From NCBI RefSeq assembly GCF_009720385.1, contig NZ_ML769306.1:60995-124994 (forward strand): 64,000 nucleotides of DNA, read 5' to 3'. How positions within the stretch are numbered: the stretch's first letter is position 1; every line of letters starts with the position of its first letter. This stretch comes from Catellatospora vulcania (GTDB taxonomy: Bacteria > Actinomycetota > Actinomycetes > Mycobacteriales > Micromonosporaceae). Shown in pieces: positions 27,615 to 40,445 of the stretch. A model generated the notes under the pieces. It was not told the DNA's origin. It saw only the letters and a program-made list of their open reading frames with translations, and did not search any database. The position numbers and the translations under genes are program-made.

Positions 27615-28561
27615 GATCAGGTGTGCCCGACGGGCATGTGGGCATCTTCCACGAGACCACGTTCTACGACTCCGACGAACAGTTCCTGTCAGTCGTGCTG
27701 CCGTTCCTGCGGCAAGGTGTCGCGGCAGGCGAACCGACGGTCTCGCTGTTCGCCGAGCACAACCAGCGGCTGCTACGCGATGCGATGGGCCCGGAAAGCG
27801 GCGTGGAGTTCGTCGACGGCGGCGGGCACCACCTGAGTCCGGCGGTGGCGATCCAGCGGCACCGACAGATCCTGGCAGGCTATGTGGCAGACGGCGCCAC
27901 GCAGATCCGCATCGCCGGAGAGGTGCCGCATCCGGGCACCGGGGTCCCGTGGGAGTGGTGGGCACGCTACGAGGCCGCCGCAAACGACGTCTACAACGAG
28001 TATCCGATGTATGGGCTGTGCCCTTATGACCTGCGTATCACCCCCGAGCAGGTCATCGACCACGCCCGACGCACGCATACCCACTTCGTCACGGCCGAGG
28101 GCGTCCGCGAGCGTTGCGACACCTACCAGCGCCCCGCAGATTTCCTGGCCGATGCGGTGACGGCCTGGGTCGAGCCGCTGGAAGCCGAGCCGCCCTTGGT
28201 CGAGGTTGCCGACCCAGCACCTCACCAGGCCCGTCAGGCGGTCACCACCCTGCAATCACTGGCCCGGCTGTCCAGCGACGACTTGAACGGTCTGCTGCTG
28301 AGCACCAGCGAAGCGGTCACCAACGCGTTGGTGCACGGTCGGGCTCCGGTGCTGCTGCGGGCGTGGGCCGCGCCCGGCCGGATCGTGGTCACGGTCTCCG
28401 ACCACGGGCCCGGCCCGGCCGACGTCGCGGCCGGACTGATGCCCGCAGCCGGTCCCGGCGGGCTCGGGCTGTGGCTGGCCCACCAGATGTGCGCGTACGT
28501 TTCGCTGCGCCGCAGCGCAGAAGGCTTCAGCATTCGTCTGGTAGCCGGCTCGCCTGACTGA
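27611..28561 (+). CDS. RsbA-like MEDS - HATPase anti-sigma factor
   Basis: A GTG overlapping the stop of the upstream gene gives 316 residues. The N-terminal MEDS domain (VGIFHETTFYDSDEQFLSVV, GEPTVSLFAEHNQ, EWWARYEAAANDVYNEYP) is followed from about residue 205 by a HATPase domain with N-box STSEAVTNALVHG, G1 VTVSDHGPGP and G2 GGLGLWLAHQM. This is the RsbA-type sensory anti-sigma kinase layout. It is coupled to a MEDS-STAS protein, giving a partner pair with the same sensor on both sides of the switch. Confidence 0.85.
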   Translation: MRSGVPDGHVGIFHETTFYDSDEQFLSVVLPFLRQGVAAGEPTVSLFAEHNQRLLRDAMGPESGVEFVDGGGHHLSPAVAIQRHRQILAGYVADGATQIRIAGEVPHPGTGVPWEWWARYEAAANDVYNEYPMYGLCPYDLRITPEQVIDHARRTHTHFVTAEGVRERCDTYQRPADFLADAVTAWVEPLEAEPPLVEVADPAPHQARQAVTTLQSLARLSSDDLNGLLLSTSEAVTNALVHGRAPVLLRAWAAPGRIVVTVSDHGPGPADVAAGLMPAAGPGGLGLWLAHQMCAYVSLRRSAEGFSIRLVAGSPD

Positions 28562-28877
28562 ATTCAGCGGACGTGTTCGGCGGCCGCGACCAGCACCGTC
28601 CCCACATCGAGGGCACCCGGGGCCGCAGGTGGTGCGGACCTGGACGGCGACTTCGCGATCGGGCACGCCGACGGGAACGTGCATTCCGCACCGCGCCGGA
28701 TCGAGCGCCACCGGCCCGAACTGCCGGATGATCCGCTCGTGTCGTGCGGCAGCCGGCCTGCCGATGACCGCCTCGGCCACCGGCGTCGCTCCTACCGCCA
28801 CCAGTTGCGCTCCGCTCGCGGCGCCCGCGGTGGCACCGGCGGTGCGCGAGGCGGCCAGGAACCCTGCCAGGCGCGGG
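28562..28877. other. Intergenic stretch without a supported gene
   Basis: This 316-base gap between the RsbA-like gene and the DUF4235 gene has a leftward open frame (VAEAVIGRPAAARHERIIRQ and onward) that continues antisense into the RsbA-like gene. It has no normal start codon and no family resemblance, so I do not call it. Confidence 0.4.
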
Positions 28878-29159
28878 TCAGTCAGGCCAGCGACCGGTCA
28901 CCTGCTGAACCGCGGTGGCGCCACCACGGTCGATAGCCGCCTTCACCACACCGAAGATCGCGCCCTGCAGCGCCGCCGCGATCAGGATCTCCGGCCAGCC
29001 GAAGTCCTTGTCGGTGGCGCGGGGAGCCTCGTCGCGGTCGTCGATCAGCCGCCACACCCGTTTGAACACCACTGCCGCGACAGCGCCGGCGGCAACTCCC
29101 CCGACCATGCCGATCGGCTTGTACAGCAGCTTCTGACGGATCACGACGATTTCCTCCAT
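28878..29159 (-). CDS. DUF4235 small membrane protein
   Basis: A 93-residue protein opening with RQKLLYKPIGMVGGVAAGAV and containing VFKRVWRLID and WPEILIAAALQGAIFGVVKA. This layout matches the DUF4235 family, small two-helix membrane proteins common in actinobacteria and often found beside stress-related envelope genes. The function is unknown. Confidence 0.75.
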   Translation of the reverse strand: MEEIVVIRQKLLYKPIGMVGGVAAGAVAAVVFKRVWRLIDDRDEAPRATDKDFGWPEILIAAALQGAIFGVVKAAIDRGGATAVQQVTGRWPD

Positions 29160-29599
29160 GACAGGACCCGCCCCAGGCGGTGGCCACGGGGCGCCGAGCT
29201 TGCTGCGGTTCGGCGAGAGCCGACATGCTCAGCGTCATGCGGATACCCGAGCCGGGTCCGGTCAATCCCTGCTTGCACGCCGGTTTGCGGCCAGCCGCCC
29301 GCACGGGGTAGCGGCTGTGCCGGTCTGTCGCCGGCTCGCATCGCGCGGTCTGGCGGTTGGGTCGGCGGACGCCGAGGAGATGTCGGGCCGCCCAGCGCCC
29401 AGCGGTCGCGTGCGGGGGCCTGCAAAGATCGCGGCCCTGCCGTCAGGCACTGCGGCACTTGCCGTAGCCCGTGTGGGCACGCGTGCTGACGACGGCCGTA
29501 CGGTGTTTCTTCATTGGCTATGTCGATGGGGCGGTATGTTCTCAGACGCCGTCGCACCATCGACGTCTGGTACGACGCGCCGGATCGGCTCGGACGCAG

Positions 29600-29633
29600 C
29601 GACGGCAGGCAGCCTGCGGGCTGCCTGCCGTCG
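29600..29633 (-). terminator. Hairpin terminator after the small envelope protein gene
   Basis: A perfect 15-bp stem (29600-29614 with 29619-29633) with a TGCG tetraloop lies 38 nt past the stop at 29672. The rest of 29160-29671 shows no supported gene. Confidence 0.75.
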
Positions 29634-29671
29634 CCGTGCCGGTGAGCGCGCCTGGCAGGCGCGCGGGAGGG

Positions 29672-30073
29672 CTAGCTGGTCTGAGCTGAGCGGCGTCCCA
29701 GCCACCAGACCACCACCACCGCGGCCGCGCCCAGTGCCCACGGGCCGGGGTTGGCCCGTACACGCCCAGCGAGGTCGCGGCCGGCTTCCTGCCATTGCTC
29801 GGCCGAGTTGGGCATCCGGTCGGCGACCGTCTGCGTGACCTCACGTGCTCGCTGCGCCATCAGCGCCGTGACCTCGCTCGCCTTGTCCATGCTCGCCGTG
29901 GCGACCGCGCCGGCCTCCGCACGGGAGGCTGAGGTCCTGTCGGCCATATTCTGCGCGGTGGTGGCGAGTTGCTGCTTGACGTCGTCGGTCCGGTCGACGA
30001 GTGTCTGACCGGCCGCGGCCGCGGCATCGACGGCCTGATCCGCGACGACCTGGATGGTGTTCTTCTCTGCCAT
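29672..30073 (-). CDS. Alanine-rich envelope protein with C-terminal membrane helix
   Basis: A 133-residue protein with a long amphipathic alanine-rich helix (QAVDAAAAAGQTLVDRTDDV and following) and a C-terminal membrane anchor (ALGAAAVVVVWWLGRRS). The layout resembles DUF3618/ElaB-type small envelope or stress proteins that associate with membranes through coiled-coil helices. The match is by layout only. It lies leftward with the DUF4235 gene but 512 bp from it. Confidence 0.55.
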   Translation of the reverse strand: MAEKNTIQVVADQAVDAAAAAGQTLVDRTDDVKQQLATTAQNMADRTSASRAEAGAVATASMDKASEVTALMAQRAREVTQTVADRMPNSAEQWQEAGRDLAGRVRANPGPWALGAAAVVVVWWLGRRSAQTS

Positions 30074-30222
30074 CAGTCATTTCCTTCCAAAGCGTGTATG
30101 CCGGGCATATGCCCACAGTCGCCGGTCGTAACCACGCCGGCTGGTGCGGTGACTGGCCCGTCCGGCGCCCCGTTGTCGAGCTGCCGGCATGGCATATGCG
30201 CCGCAGAGCAGGCTGCAGACAT

Positions 30223-30258
30223 GGCGCGGGGCCCGAACAGCAGTCCGGGCCCCGCGCC
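30223..30258. terminator. Stem-loop in the 30074-30712 intergenic region
   Basis: A perfect 13-bp stem (30223-30235 with 30246-30258, 10-nt loop). The region 30074-30712 has no complete gene, only this hairpin, a coding-like scrap at about 30390-30540 and the hairpin at 30552. Confidence 0.5.
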
Positions 30259-30389
30259 AAGCCTGTGTCAGACGGCGCTGCGGCCGCGGATGCCCGACAG
30301 CAGCGCGACGCCCCTGGCCCCTGGCGGACCTCGACAACTGGCGATGGTCGAAGTATCTTGCCGGTTCTGCAAGGCGCGGCTGAGCTGTC

Positions 30390-30550
30390 CTTCAGTCCAC
30401 CGACGTCCAAGCGGCCATCGCCGACGCGTACGCCCTGCTCAACGAGGCTCTCGGCCAAGCCGCCGGTGTCGTTGACCCTGTGGCCCTGGCCGGAGCGCGT
30501 GCCACCTTGAGCGTGCGCACCGGGGCCGACCGCTGCGACCACGGATCGGG
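30390..30550 (+). pseudogene. Coding-like scrap without a start codon
   Basis: A plus-strand frame opening after a stop near 30383 encodes QSTDVQAAIADAYALLNEAL and then GVVDPVALAGARATLSVRTG. This helical, codon-biased peptide lacks a start codon and ribosome binding site and ends in the hairpin at 30552. It looks like the tail of a lost gene. I do not recognise its family. Confidence 0.35.
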
Positions 30551-30551
30551 C

Positions 30552-30584
30552 CGGGCCGCCCGTCACTACACGACGGGCGGCCCG
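30552..30584. terminator. Hairpin terminator after the GH54 gene
   Basis: A perfect 13-bp stem (30552-30564 with 30572-30584, 7-nt loop) about 130 nt past the GH54 stop. Confidence 0.6.
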
Positions 30585-30712
30585 GGTGCACCGGGAAGGC
30601 CACTCTCAGCAGGGCAGCCTGTCGGAGCGAAGAGCATGGCTGCTGTCGTGGCCGTCCTCGAACTGACGCGGCACGTCGCTGGTGCCTGTCAGGGCCGGCG
30701 GGTCGATCTGGT

Positions 30713-34365
<3,653 letters not shown>

Positions 34366-34398
34366 GTGGGGCTCCTAAGGGATTGCGGGATGGACGCG

Positions 34399-34431
34399 GG
34401 GCCCCTCGCCGAGTACGTCGGCGAGGGGCCC
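34399..34431 (-). terminator. Hairpin between the sugar dehydrogenase and ThuA genes
   Basis: A perfect 14-bp stem (34399-34412 with 34418-34431, loop gtacg) in the 73-bp gap, downstream of the leftward dehydrogenase gene. Confidence 0.75.
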
Positions 34432-34438
34432 TGTCACG

Positions 34439-37297
34439 TCAGGGCAGGGTCCACTTCTGGTTGGCGCCGCCGTGGCAGGTCCACAGGTGCACGGCCTGGC
34501 CGTCGGTCGAGCTGTTGTTGGACACGTCCAGGCACTTGCCGGACTGCGGGTTGCGCAGGGACCCGTCGGACTGCGCCGCCCAGTTCTGCGCCGCACCGCC
34601 GTTGCAGGTCCACAGCTGGATCTTCGTGCCGTCGGCCGTGCCGTTGCCGTTGACGTCCAGGCACTTGCCCAACGCCTTGATCGTCTGGCCGGAGCCCGTC
34701 GTCCACGCCTGCGAGCTGCCGCCGTTGCAGGTGTAGAGCTGGATCTGCGTGCCGTCGGTGCTCGCGCCGCCGCGCACGTCCAGGCACTTGCCGGCCAGCC
34801 CCTTGATCGGGCCGGTCCGTTCGGTGCCGCCGGTGGTGGTGCTCAGGGTGAACGAGTCGAGGTCGTACAGGAAGCCGGTCCCGGAGCCTGCGAAGGTGAG
34901 GTACAGGGTGGTGGTGCCGGCCGGCGGACTGGCGATGGAGCCGGTGACCGTGGCGAAGGTGTCCCATGATCCGGTGACCGGAACGCTCGCCGAGCCGAGC
35001 ACGGTGCCGGTGGCCGAGCCGGCACGGATCTGCAGGGTGCCGCCGGCGCCCGCCGAGGAGACCCGGGCGGTGAACGAGGTCACGTTGCCGATCCGGTACG
35101 GGTCGAACGCGATCCAGTCACCGTTGTGGATGTCGCCGACGGTCTTGCCGCCCTCGGCGGCGGTCTTGACGAAGGTGGCGATCCCCGACGAGGTCTTGAA
35201 GTGTTCGGCCTGCCGCCGGCGCGGCTGCAGGATGTGCTGGGTGTGGGTGGTCAGGCCGCCGGCGTCGGTGTACTCGGCGTCGAAGACCCCGAAGATGTTG
35301 GCCGCGTCGTCGTGCTCGCCGTCGACGGGGACCGCGATCGAGCCGCTGCACCCGCTCTGCGAGGTGATCTGGTGGCCGTGGCTGTCGTGGCCGAGCACGT
35401 AGGTCATCTTGACCTTGGTGCAGTCGATCGTGCCGTCCTCCGGGTCGGTCGCGGTGATGCTGAACGGCACGGTGTCACCGAAGCTGAACAGCTGCCCGTT
35501 GGCCGGGGTGCTGATGGTCACCGTCGGCGCGGTGTTGCCGACGCCGATCTGCACGCCGGCCGATCCGGTGGCTCCCTGGGAGTCGCGGACCGTCAGCGTG
35601 GCGGTGTACGCGCCGTTGGCGGTGTAGGTCTTGACCGGGTTGGCCGCCGTCGACGTCGTGCCGTCGCCGAATGTCCACGAGTAGGTGATCGAGCCCCCCT
35701 CGGGATCGGAGGATCCGGCGGAGGAGAACGTCACCGTCAGCGGGGCCACCCCGGAGGTCCGGTCGGCCCTGGCCACGGCGGTCGGCGCACGGTTGCCGCT
35801 GCCGACGTAGTCATAGCGGTACAGGGCCGAGTTGGCGTCGCCGTTGTAGTAGCCGGTGCCGTAGTCCAGCACGTACAGCGCGCCGTCGGGTCCGAACGCC
35901 ATGTCCATGACCTGCTTGCCGTTCCACGGGAACGACTCGATGGCGCCCCGGGTGCCGTCGGAGTTGACGTGGATCGGCTTGACCCAGCTGCGGCCGAACT
36001 CGCCGGCGAAGAACTGCCCGTCGAAGCCCTGCGGGAACTTCGTGGTGGAGTTCAGCGCGGCGTCGTAGCGGTAGACGGGTCCGCCCATCGGCGACTCCGA
36101 GCCGCTGCCGAACTCCGACGGGCTGCCGGCGTCGCCGGCGTAGCGGATCCAGGCCGTCTTCGCGGCCGGCAGGGTGGGCAGGCCGGTGTTGCGGAACGAG
36201 TTGTTGGTCGGTCCACCCGAGCAGTTGTACTTCGAGCCGGCCGTGTTGCTCGCGAAGTCCCACTCGGCGTAGGTCTCGCTGGAGGTGTTGGTGCCGGTGC
36301 AGTAGGGCCAGCCGTAGTTGCCCGGCCCGGTCACCCGGTCGAACTCGACCTGCCCGCTGGGTCCCCGGCTGGTGGTGGAGCCGGAGTCGGGGCCGTACTC
36401 GCCGACGTACACCACGCCGGTGGCCTTGTCCACACCGATCCGGAACGGGTTGCGGAAACCCATCGCGTAGATCTCGGGGCGGGTCCGGTTGTCGGAGTCG
36501 ACGAACATGTTGCCGTCGGGGATCGAGTACGAACCGTTGGCGTTCACCTTGATCCGCAGGATCTTGCCGCGCAGGTCGTTGGTGTTGGCCGCGGAACGCT
36601 GGGCGTCGAAGGCGGGGTTGCGGTTGGTCCGCTCGTCCAGGGGCGAGAAGCCCGCCGACTCGAACGGGTTGCTGTCGTCGCCGGTCGACAGGTAGAGGTT
36701 GCCCGCGGCGTCGAAGTCGATGTCGCCACCGGTGTGGCAGCAGATGCCCCGGTCGGCGGCGACGTCGAGGATGTCGACCTTGCTCGACTGGTTGACGGTG
36801 AAGTCTGAGTTCAAGGTGAACCGGGAGAGCCGGTTGACCCCCTGCCACGCCGACCAGTTGGTGCCGGTGGTCGGGGCGTCACCGCCGGGGGTGGACAGCG
36901 GCGGAGCGTAGTAGAGGAAGATGTGCCGGTTGGTGGCGAAGTTCGGGTCGACTCCGACGCCGTGCAGGCCTTCCTCGTCGTGCGTGTAGACCGGGATGGT
37001 GCCGACCACCGCCGTGTTGCCGGCTGCGTCGGTGCGGCGCAGTGTGCCGTTGCGCGCGGTGTGCAGGACCGACCGGTCCGGCAGCACGGCCAGCGTCATC
37101 GGCTCGCCCGTCTCGGAGACACCCTTGGCCAGCGTGACCTGCTGGAAGTCGGAACTGACGATGGGATGCGCCGCGACGGGCGTAGGACCTCCGAGCGGAG
37201 CGGGGCCTGCGGCGAACGCGGCCGCGACGGCCAGCGTCAGTGCCGATCCGGTGGATGCCAGGCGTCTGAAGCGATGGGGGTGCGGTCTGTCCGTCAT
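34439..37297 (-). CDS. Secreted PQQ-type sugar dehydrogenase - PKD - CBM6 - CBM13 protein
   Basis: A 952-residue secreted protein. Signal peptide to about residue 42. A six-bladed glucose/sorbosone dehydrogenase domain (GEPMTLAVLPDRSVLHTARN, EEGLHGVGVDPNF, CCHTGGDIDFDAAGNLYLST, IYAMGFRNPFRIGVD, about 50-510). A PKD domain (APTAVARADRTSGVAPLTVTF, YSWTFGDGTTS). A strand-rich domain with DPEDG. A CBM6-like domain (AEHFKTSSGIATF to LYDLDSFTL). A C-terminal CBM13 module. GSDH enzymes oxidise aldoses with PQQ in the cell envelope or outside. Downstream in the same direction is the ThuA/DUF1080 gene, separated by a hairpin. Twin tgttatcggtaaca sites lie upstream. Confidence 0.88.
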   Translation of the reverse strand: MTDRPHPHRFRRLASTGSALTLAVAAAFAAGPAPLGGPTPVAAHPIVSSDFQQVTLAKGVSETGEPMTLAVLPDRSVLHTARNGTLRRTDAAGNTAVVGTIPVYTHDEEGLHGVGVDPNFATNRHIFLYYAPPLSTPGGDAPTTGTNWSAWQGVNRLSRFTLNSDFTVNQSSKVDILDVAADRGICCHTGGDIDFDAAGNLYLSTGDDSNPFESAGFSPLDERTNRNPAFDAQRSAANTNDLRGKILRIKVNANGSYSIPDGNMFVDSDNRTRPEIYAMGFRNPFRIGVDKATGVVYVGEYGPDSGSTTSRGPSGQVEFDRVTGPGNYGWPYCTGTNTSSETYAEWDFASNTAGSKYNCSGGPTNNSFRNTGLPTLPAAKTAWIRYAGDAGSPSEFGSGSESPMGGPVYRYDAALNSTTKFPQGFDGQFFAGEFGRSWVKPIHVNSDGTRGAIESFPWNGKQVMDMAFGPDGALYVLDYGTGYYNGDANSALYRYDYVGSGNRAPTAVARADRTSGVAPLTVTFSSAGSSDPEGGSITYSWTFGDGTTSTAANPVKTYTANGAYTATLTVRDSQGATGSAGVQIGVGNTAPTVTISTPANGQLFSFGDTVPFSITATDPEDGTIDCTKVKMTYVLGHDSHGHQITSQSGCSGSIAVPVDGEHDDAANIFGVFDAEYTDAGGLTTHTQHILQPRRRQAEHFKTSSGIATFVKTAAEGGKTVGDIHNGDWIAFDPYRIGNVTSFTARVSSAGAGGTLQIRAGSATGTVLGSASVPVTGSWDTFATVTGSIASPPAGTTTLYLTFAGSGTGFLYDLDSFTLSTTTGGTERTGPIKGLAGKCLDVRGGASTDGTQIQLYTCNGGSSQAWTTGSGQTIKALGKCLDVNGNGTADGTKIQLWTCNGGAAQNWAAQSDGSLRNPQSGKCLDVSNNSSTDGQAVHLWTCHGGANQKWTLP
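34441..34815 (-). repeat. Near-identical CBM13 module copy B
   Basis: Partner of the copy at 32262-32633. Differences cluster in a few codons, such as the GNGTADG/GGGSADG segments, while the ends match base for base. Confidence 0.8.
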
Positions 37298-37576
37298 GGA
37301 CGTGTGGTCCCTTCGTGGCAGGTGAGGACCGGGCCTGGGCGCGCGCCGACGCGCCCGTCACCGGAGCGGGGGTGCTGCCTGCCGGTTGCCGCGCCCGGCA
37401 GGCGGCGGCCTCTGACGGCGCGAAACGACCATCAGAGATCGCCAGTCGATGTGGTCCCGCGCCGCCGGTTCACCTCGACGAAACTTTTGCCGATCTCGCC
37501 GGTTCCCTGTGTCGCACGCCGAAGATGGCGGCCCGCCGTCGGTTTCGACGCGGTGTCAGGGAGTCGGCTCGGTCGA

Positions 37577-37590
37577 TGTTATCGGTAACA
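37577..37590. promoter_or_regulatory. LacI-type operator, copy 1
   Basis: The sequence tgttatcggtaaca has TGTTA/TAACA arms, as in many LacI-family operators. It lies about 280 bp upstream of the sugar dehydrogenase start. Confidence 0.6.
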
Positions 37591-37708
37591 CATCGGTTGT
37601 CAACCCGCGCACATTCGCCGACTTCTCGCAGTTCGCGGCGCTGGGCGGCAAGAGTCCAGCTGACCAGCGCACGCACGAAACATTTTCGTCACGTATTGAC
37701 GGGCAGCC

Positions 37709-37722
37709 TGTTATCGGTAACA
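37709..37722. promoter_or_regulatory. LacI-type operator, copy 2
   Basis: An exact repeat of the 14-mer at 37577, spaced 132 bp start to start, suitable for looping by a LacI tetramer or for separate control of two divergent promoters. Apart from the three sites in this gap and the one at 37906, the 729-bp stretch 37298-38026 shows nothing. Confidence 0.6.
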
Positions 37723-37764
37723 TCCGCGCGCACTCGACCGGCGAGCCGGGCTCGGGACAAAATC

Positions 37765-37783
37765 TTGACGTCTGACGTCACAT
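37765..37783. promoter_or_regulatory. GntR-type repeat upstream of the beta-helix gene
   Basis: The site ttgacgtctgacgtcacat has two GACGTC units. It shares the exact 14-mer tgacgtctgacgtc with the site at 20317. Confidence 0.5.
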
Positions 37784-37905
37784 CTCCTAATCTCGACATT
37801 ACACATCGACAATTGTCGCTTCCAGCGCCGCGACGAACAGGCCCGCCGCAGGTCTGTCAACCGCCCGAGCGAGGACCAGGTCTGACCTGGACGGTGCGAT
37901 ATTGC

Positions 37906-37930
37906 TATGACGTCATACATGTGATGTGAT
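37906..37930. promoter_or_regulatory. GntR/FadR-type site before the beta-helix gene
   Basis: The perfect 12-bp palindrome tatgacgtcata (37906-37917) is followed by acatgtgatgtgat, which matches the start of the GH95 site at 16601. It lies about 100 bp before the GTG at 38027. Confidence 0.65.
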
Positions 37931-38026
37931 GCGGGCCATCGGTTTCGTCGACGTTTCCACCTGATGACGTCGCACCGACACCTGCTGTGCCACCGCCGGC
38001 AGCTCTCCTCCCGGAAGGAATCCATC

Positions 38027-40426
38027 GTGGCTTCTCCCCACAGCCGCGCACATCCACCAACCACCCGCCGCCGCGCACTGCTGTCCCGCTACGCCGTCGC
38101 AGTGCTCCTGGCCGGGTCCGCCCTCTTCGCGACGCCCGCCCAGGCCGCGGTCATGACGACCGTCTACGTCTCCCCCACCGGCAGCGGCACGGCATGCTCG
38201 TCGGCCCAGCCGTGCGCACTGACCCAGGCCCAGACGACGGTGCGCGCGCTCGCACCCACGATGACCGGCGACATCGTCGTGCAGCTCGCGGGCGGCACCT
38301 ACGCCCTGACCGCACCGCTCACGTTCACCGCTGCAGACTCAGGGACCAACGGCTACACCGTGTACTGGCAGGCCGCGTCCGGGGCGCTGCCGGTCATCTC
38401 CGGCGGGCAGCGGATCACCGGCTGGACGCAGGTGGACGCCACGGCCAACATCTGGCGCGCCGCCGCGAGCTCCGGCTTCGACACCCGCCAGCTCTACGTC
38501 AACGGCCGCCTCGCCACCAGGGCGCGCACCCAGCTCAACCGCAGCGACTTCACGTTCACGACCAGCGGCATGACGTTCACCAGCAGCGCGCTGTCCTACC
38601 TGAACAACGTTTCCGGCGAGGGCCGCATCGAGCTGGAGTCGGTCAACTCCTTCACCGACCGCTACGTGCCGGTGCAGTCGATCAACAACAACGCCATCAC
38701 CATGGAACAGCCCGCCTGGAACAACAACACCTGGGGCTACGACACGCTCAGCCGCCCCTTCCACTCGGGGCCGGTGTACCTGGCCAACGCGCGGGAGTTC
38801 CTCGACGCCGCCGGTGAGTGGTTCCTGGACACCGCCGCCGGCCAGCTGTACTACAAGCCGCTGAGCGGCGAGAACATGGCCACGGCCGACGTGCAGCTGC
38901 CGCGCCTGGAGTCGCTGCTGCGGGTCGGCGGCAGCTACGCCACCCCCGCCCACCACCTCGCCTTCTCCGGGCTGCAGTTCTCCCACACCAGCTGGCTGCA
39001 GCCCAACAGCAGCCAGGGCTACGCCGATCAGCAGACCGGCGCGTACATCTACGGCGACTGGTCGCGCTCGTCGGACTGGCTCAACTCGTGCCAGTCGGGC
39101 TGCCCGGCCTTCGAGGCCGCCCGGCCGCACTGGCGGCAGATGCCCGCCGCCGTGCAGGTGTCGGCCGCCAACGCCGTCAGGTTCACCGGCAACCGCTTCA
39201 CCAATCTCGGCCAGGTCGCCCTCGGCATCGGCATGGACGCCAACGCCCACGCCACCGGCGTCGGGCTCGGCGCGCGTGACGTCGACGTCATCGGCAACAC
39301 CTTCGAGCAGCTCGCGGCCGGTGCGGTCATCGCCGGCGGGGTGCAGGCCGACGCCCACCACCCCAGCGACACCCGGATGATCAACAGCGACATCGTGTAC
39401 AGCAACAACGTCGTGCACGACGTCGCCATCGACTACCGCAGCCACGTCGGGCTGCTGATGACGTACACGGCCGACTCGGCGATCGCCAACAACGAGGTGT
39501 ACAACCTGCCCTACACCGGCATCGCGATCGGCTACGGCTGGGGCGCCAACGACGCGGGCGGCGCGCAGGACTACGTCGACCGCGGCCTGTACAACTACCA
39601 GCCGAAGTACACCACCGCGACCATCGCGAAGAACTACCGCGTGCAGGCCAACCACGTGCACGACGTGATGCGCCAGATGACCGACGGCGCGGCGTTCTAC
39701 AGCCTGTCCGCGCTGCCCGGCACGACCGTGAACCAGAACTGGTTCCGCAACACCAACGGCTGGCTCGGCCTGTACTTCGACGAGGGGTCGCGGTACCTGT
39801 CCGCCTCGAACAACGTCTTCGACAACATCGGCCAGTGGGCGTACGGGCAGCACTGGGCCAACAACAACACCGGCAACCTGACGCTGACCAACAACTGGAC
39901 GACCAGCAGCAACACCAACGTCACGAGCGGTTCCCGCGGCAACGTCAACACGGGCACGGTCGTGGTCAGCGGCGGCAACTGGCCCGCGGCGGCCAGGACG
40001 GTCATGGCCGCCGCGGGCGTCCAGTCCGGCACGTCGCAGACGGTCAGCATCGTCGGCACGCCGTCGGGCCGCTGTATCGATGTGCCCAACGGCACCACCG
40101 CCAACGGCACCCAGGTGAACCTGTGGGACTGCTCCGGCGCCGCCCAGCAGCGCTGGACCTACACCGCGAGCAAGCAGCTGACGGTGTACGGCAACAAGTG
40201 CCTGGACGCCACCGGGCAGGGCACCGCCAACGGCACCCGCCTGGTCATCTGGGACTGCAACGGCCAGGCCAACCAGCAGTTCAACGTCAACGCCAACGGC
40301 ACCATCACGGGGGTGCAGTCGGGCCTGTGCGTGGACGCCAGCGGCTACGGCACCGCCAACGGCACCCTGCTGCACCTGTGGGCGTGCCACGGCGGCACGA
40401 ACCAGCAGTGGACCCTGCGCAGCTGA
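38027..40426 (+). CDS. Secreted right-handed beta-helix enzyme (GH141-like) with C-terminal CBM13
   Basis: A GTG at 38027 with an upstream GGAAGGA site gives 799 residues. After a signal peptide (YAVAVLLAGSALFATPAQAA) the catalytic part opens VYVSPTGSGTACSSAQPCAL and contains WTQVDATANIWRA and RQLYVNGRLATRAR. Many beta-helix turns follow (IANNEVYNLPYTGIAIGYGWG, ARTQ, YLSASNNVFDNIG). A three-repeat CBM13 module ends the protein (CIDVPNGTTANG, NQQFNV, NQQWTL). The opening and the YVNG motif resemble proteins grouped around GH141, which includes alpha-L-fucosidases and xylanases. A GntR-type site in front links it to the fucose-type island. Other beta-helix activities such as polysaccharide lyase are possible. 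Confidence 0.75.
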   Translation: MASPHSRAHPPTTRRRALLSRYAVAVLLAGSALFATPAQAAVMTTVYVSPTGSGTACSSAQPCALTQAQTTVRALAPTMTGDIVVQLAGGTYALTAPLTFTAADSGTNGYTVYWQAASGALPVISGGQRITGWTQVDATANIWRAAASSGFDTRQLYVNGRLATRARTQLNRSDFTFTTSGMTFTSSALSYLNNVSGEGRIELESVNSFTDRYVPVQSINNNAITMEQPAWNNNTWGYDTLSRPFHSGPVYLANAREFLDAAGEWFLDTAAGQLYYKPLSGENMATADVQLPRLESLLRVGGSYATPAHHLAFSGLQFSHTSWLQPNSSQGYADQQTGAYIYGDWSRSSDWLNSCQSGCPAFEAARPHWRQMPAAVQVSAANAVRFTGNRFTNLGQVALGIGMDANAHATGVGLGARDVDVIGNTFEQLAAGAVIAGGVQADAHHPSDTRMINSDIVYSNNVVHDVAIDYRSHVGLLMTYTADSAIANNEVYNLPYTGIAIGYGWGANDAGGAQDYVDRGLYNYQPKYTTATIAKNYRVQANHVHDVMRQMTDGAAFYSLSALPGTTVNQNWFRNTNGWLGLYFDEGSRYLSASNNVFDNIGQWAYGQHWANNNTGNLTLTNNWTTSSNTNVTSGSRGNVNTGTVVVSGGNWPAAARTVMAAAGVQSGTSQTVSIVGTPSGRCIDVPNGTTANGTQVNLWDCSGAAQQRWTYTASKQLTVYGNKCLDATGQGTANGTRLVIWDCNGQANQQFNVNANGTITGVQSGLCVDASGYGTANGTLLHLWACHGGTNQQWTLRS

Positions 40427-40445
40427 GCGTAGACCGCTGTCCTCG

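Noticed and set aside
28256..28801. Leftward frame overlapping the RsbA-like gene.
   Set aside because: No start codon or family resemblance and mostly antisense to a clear gene.
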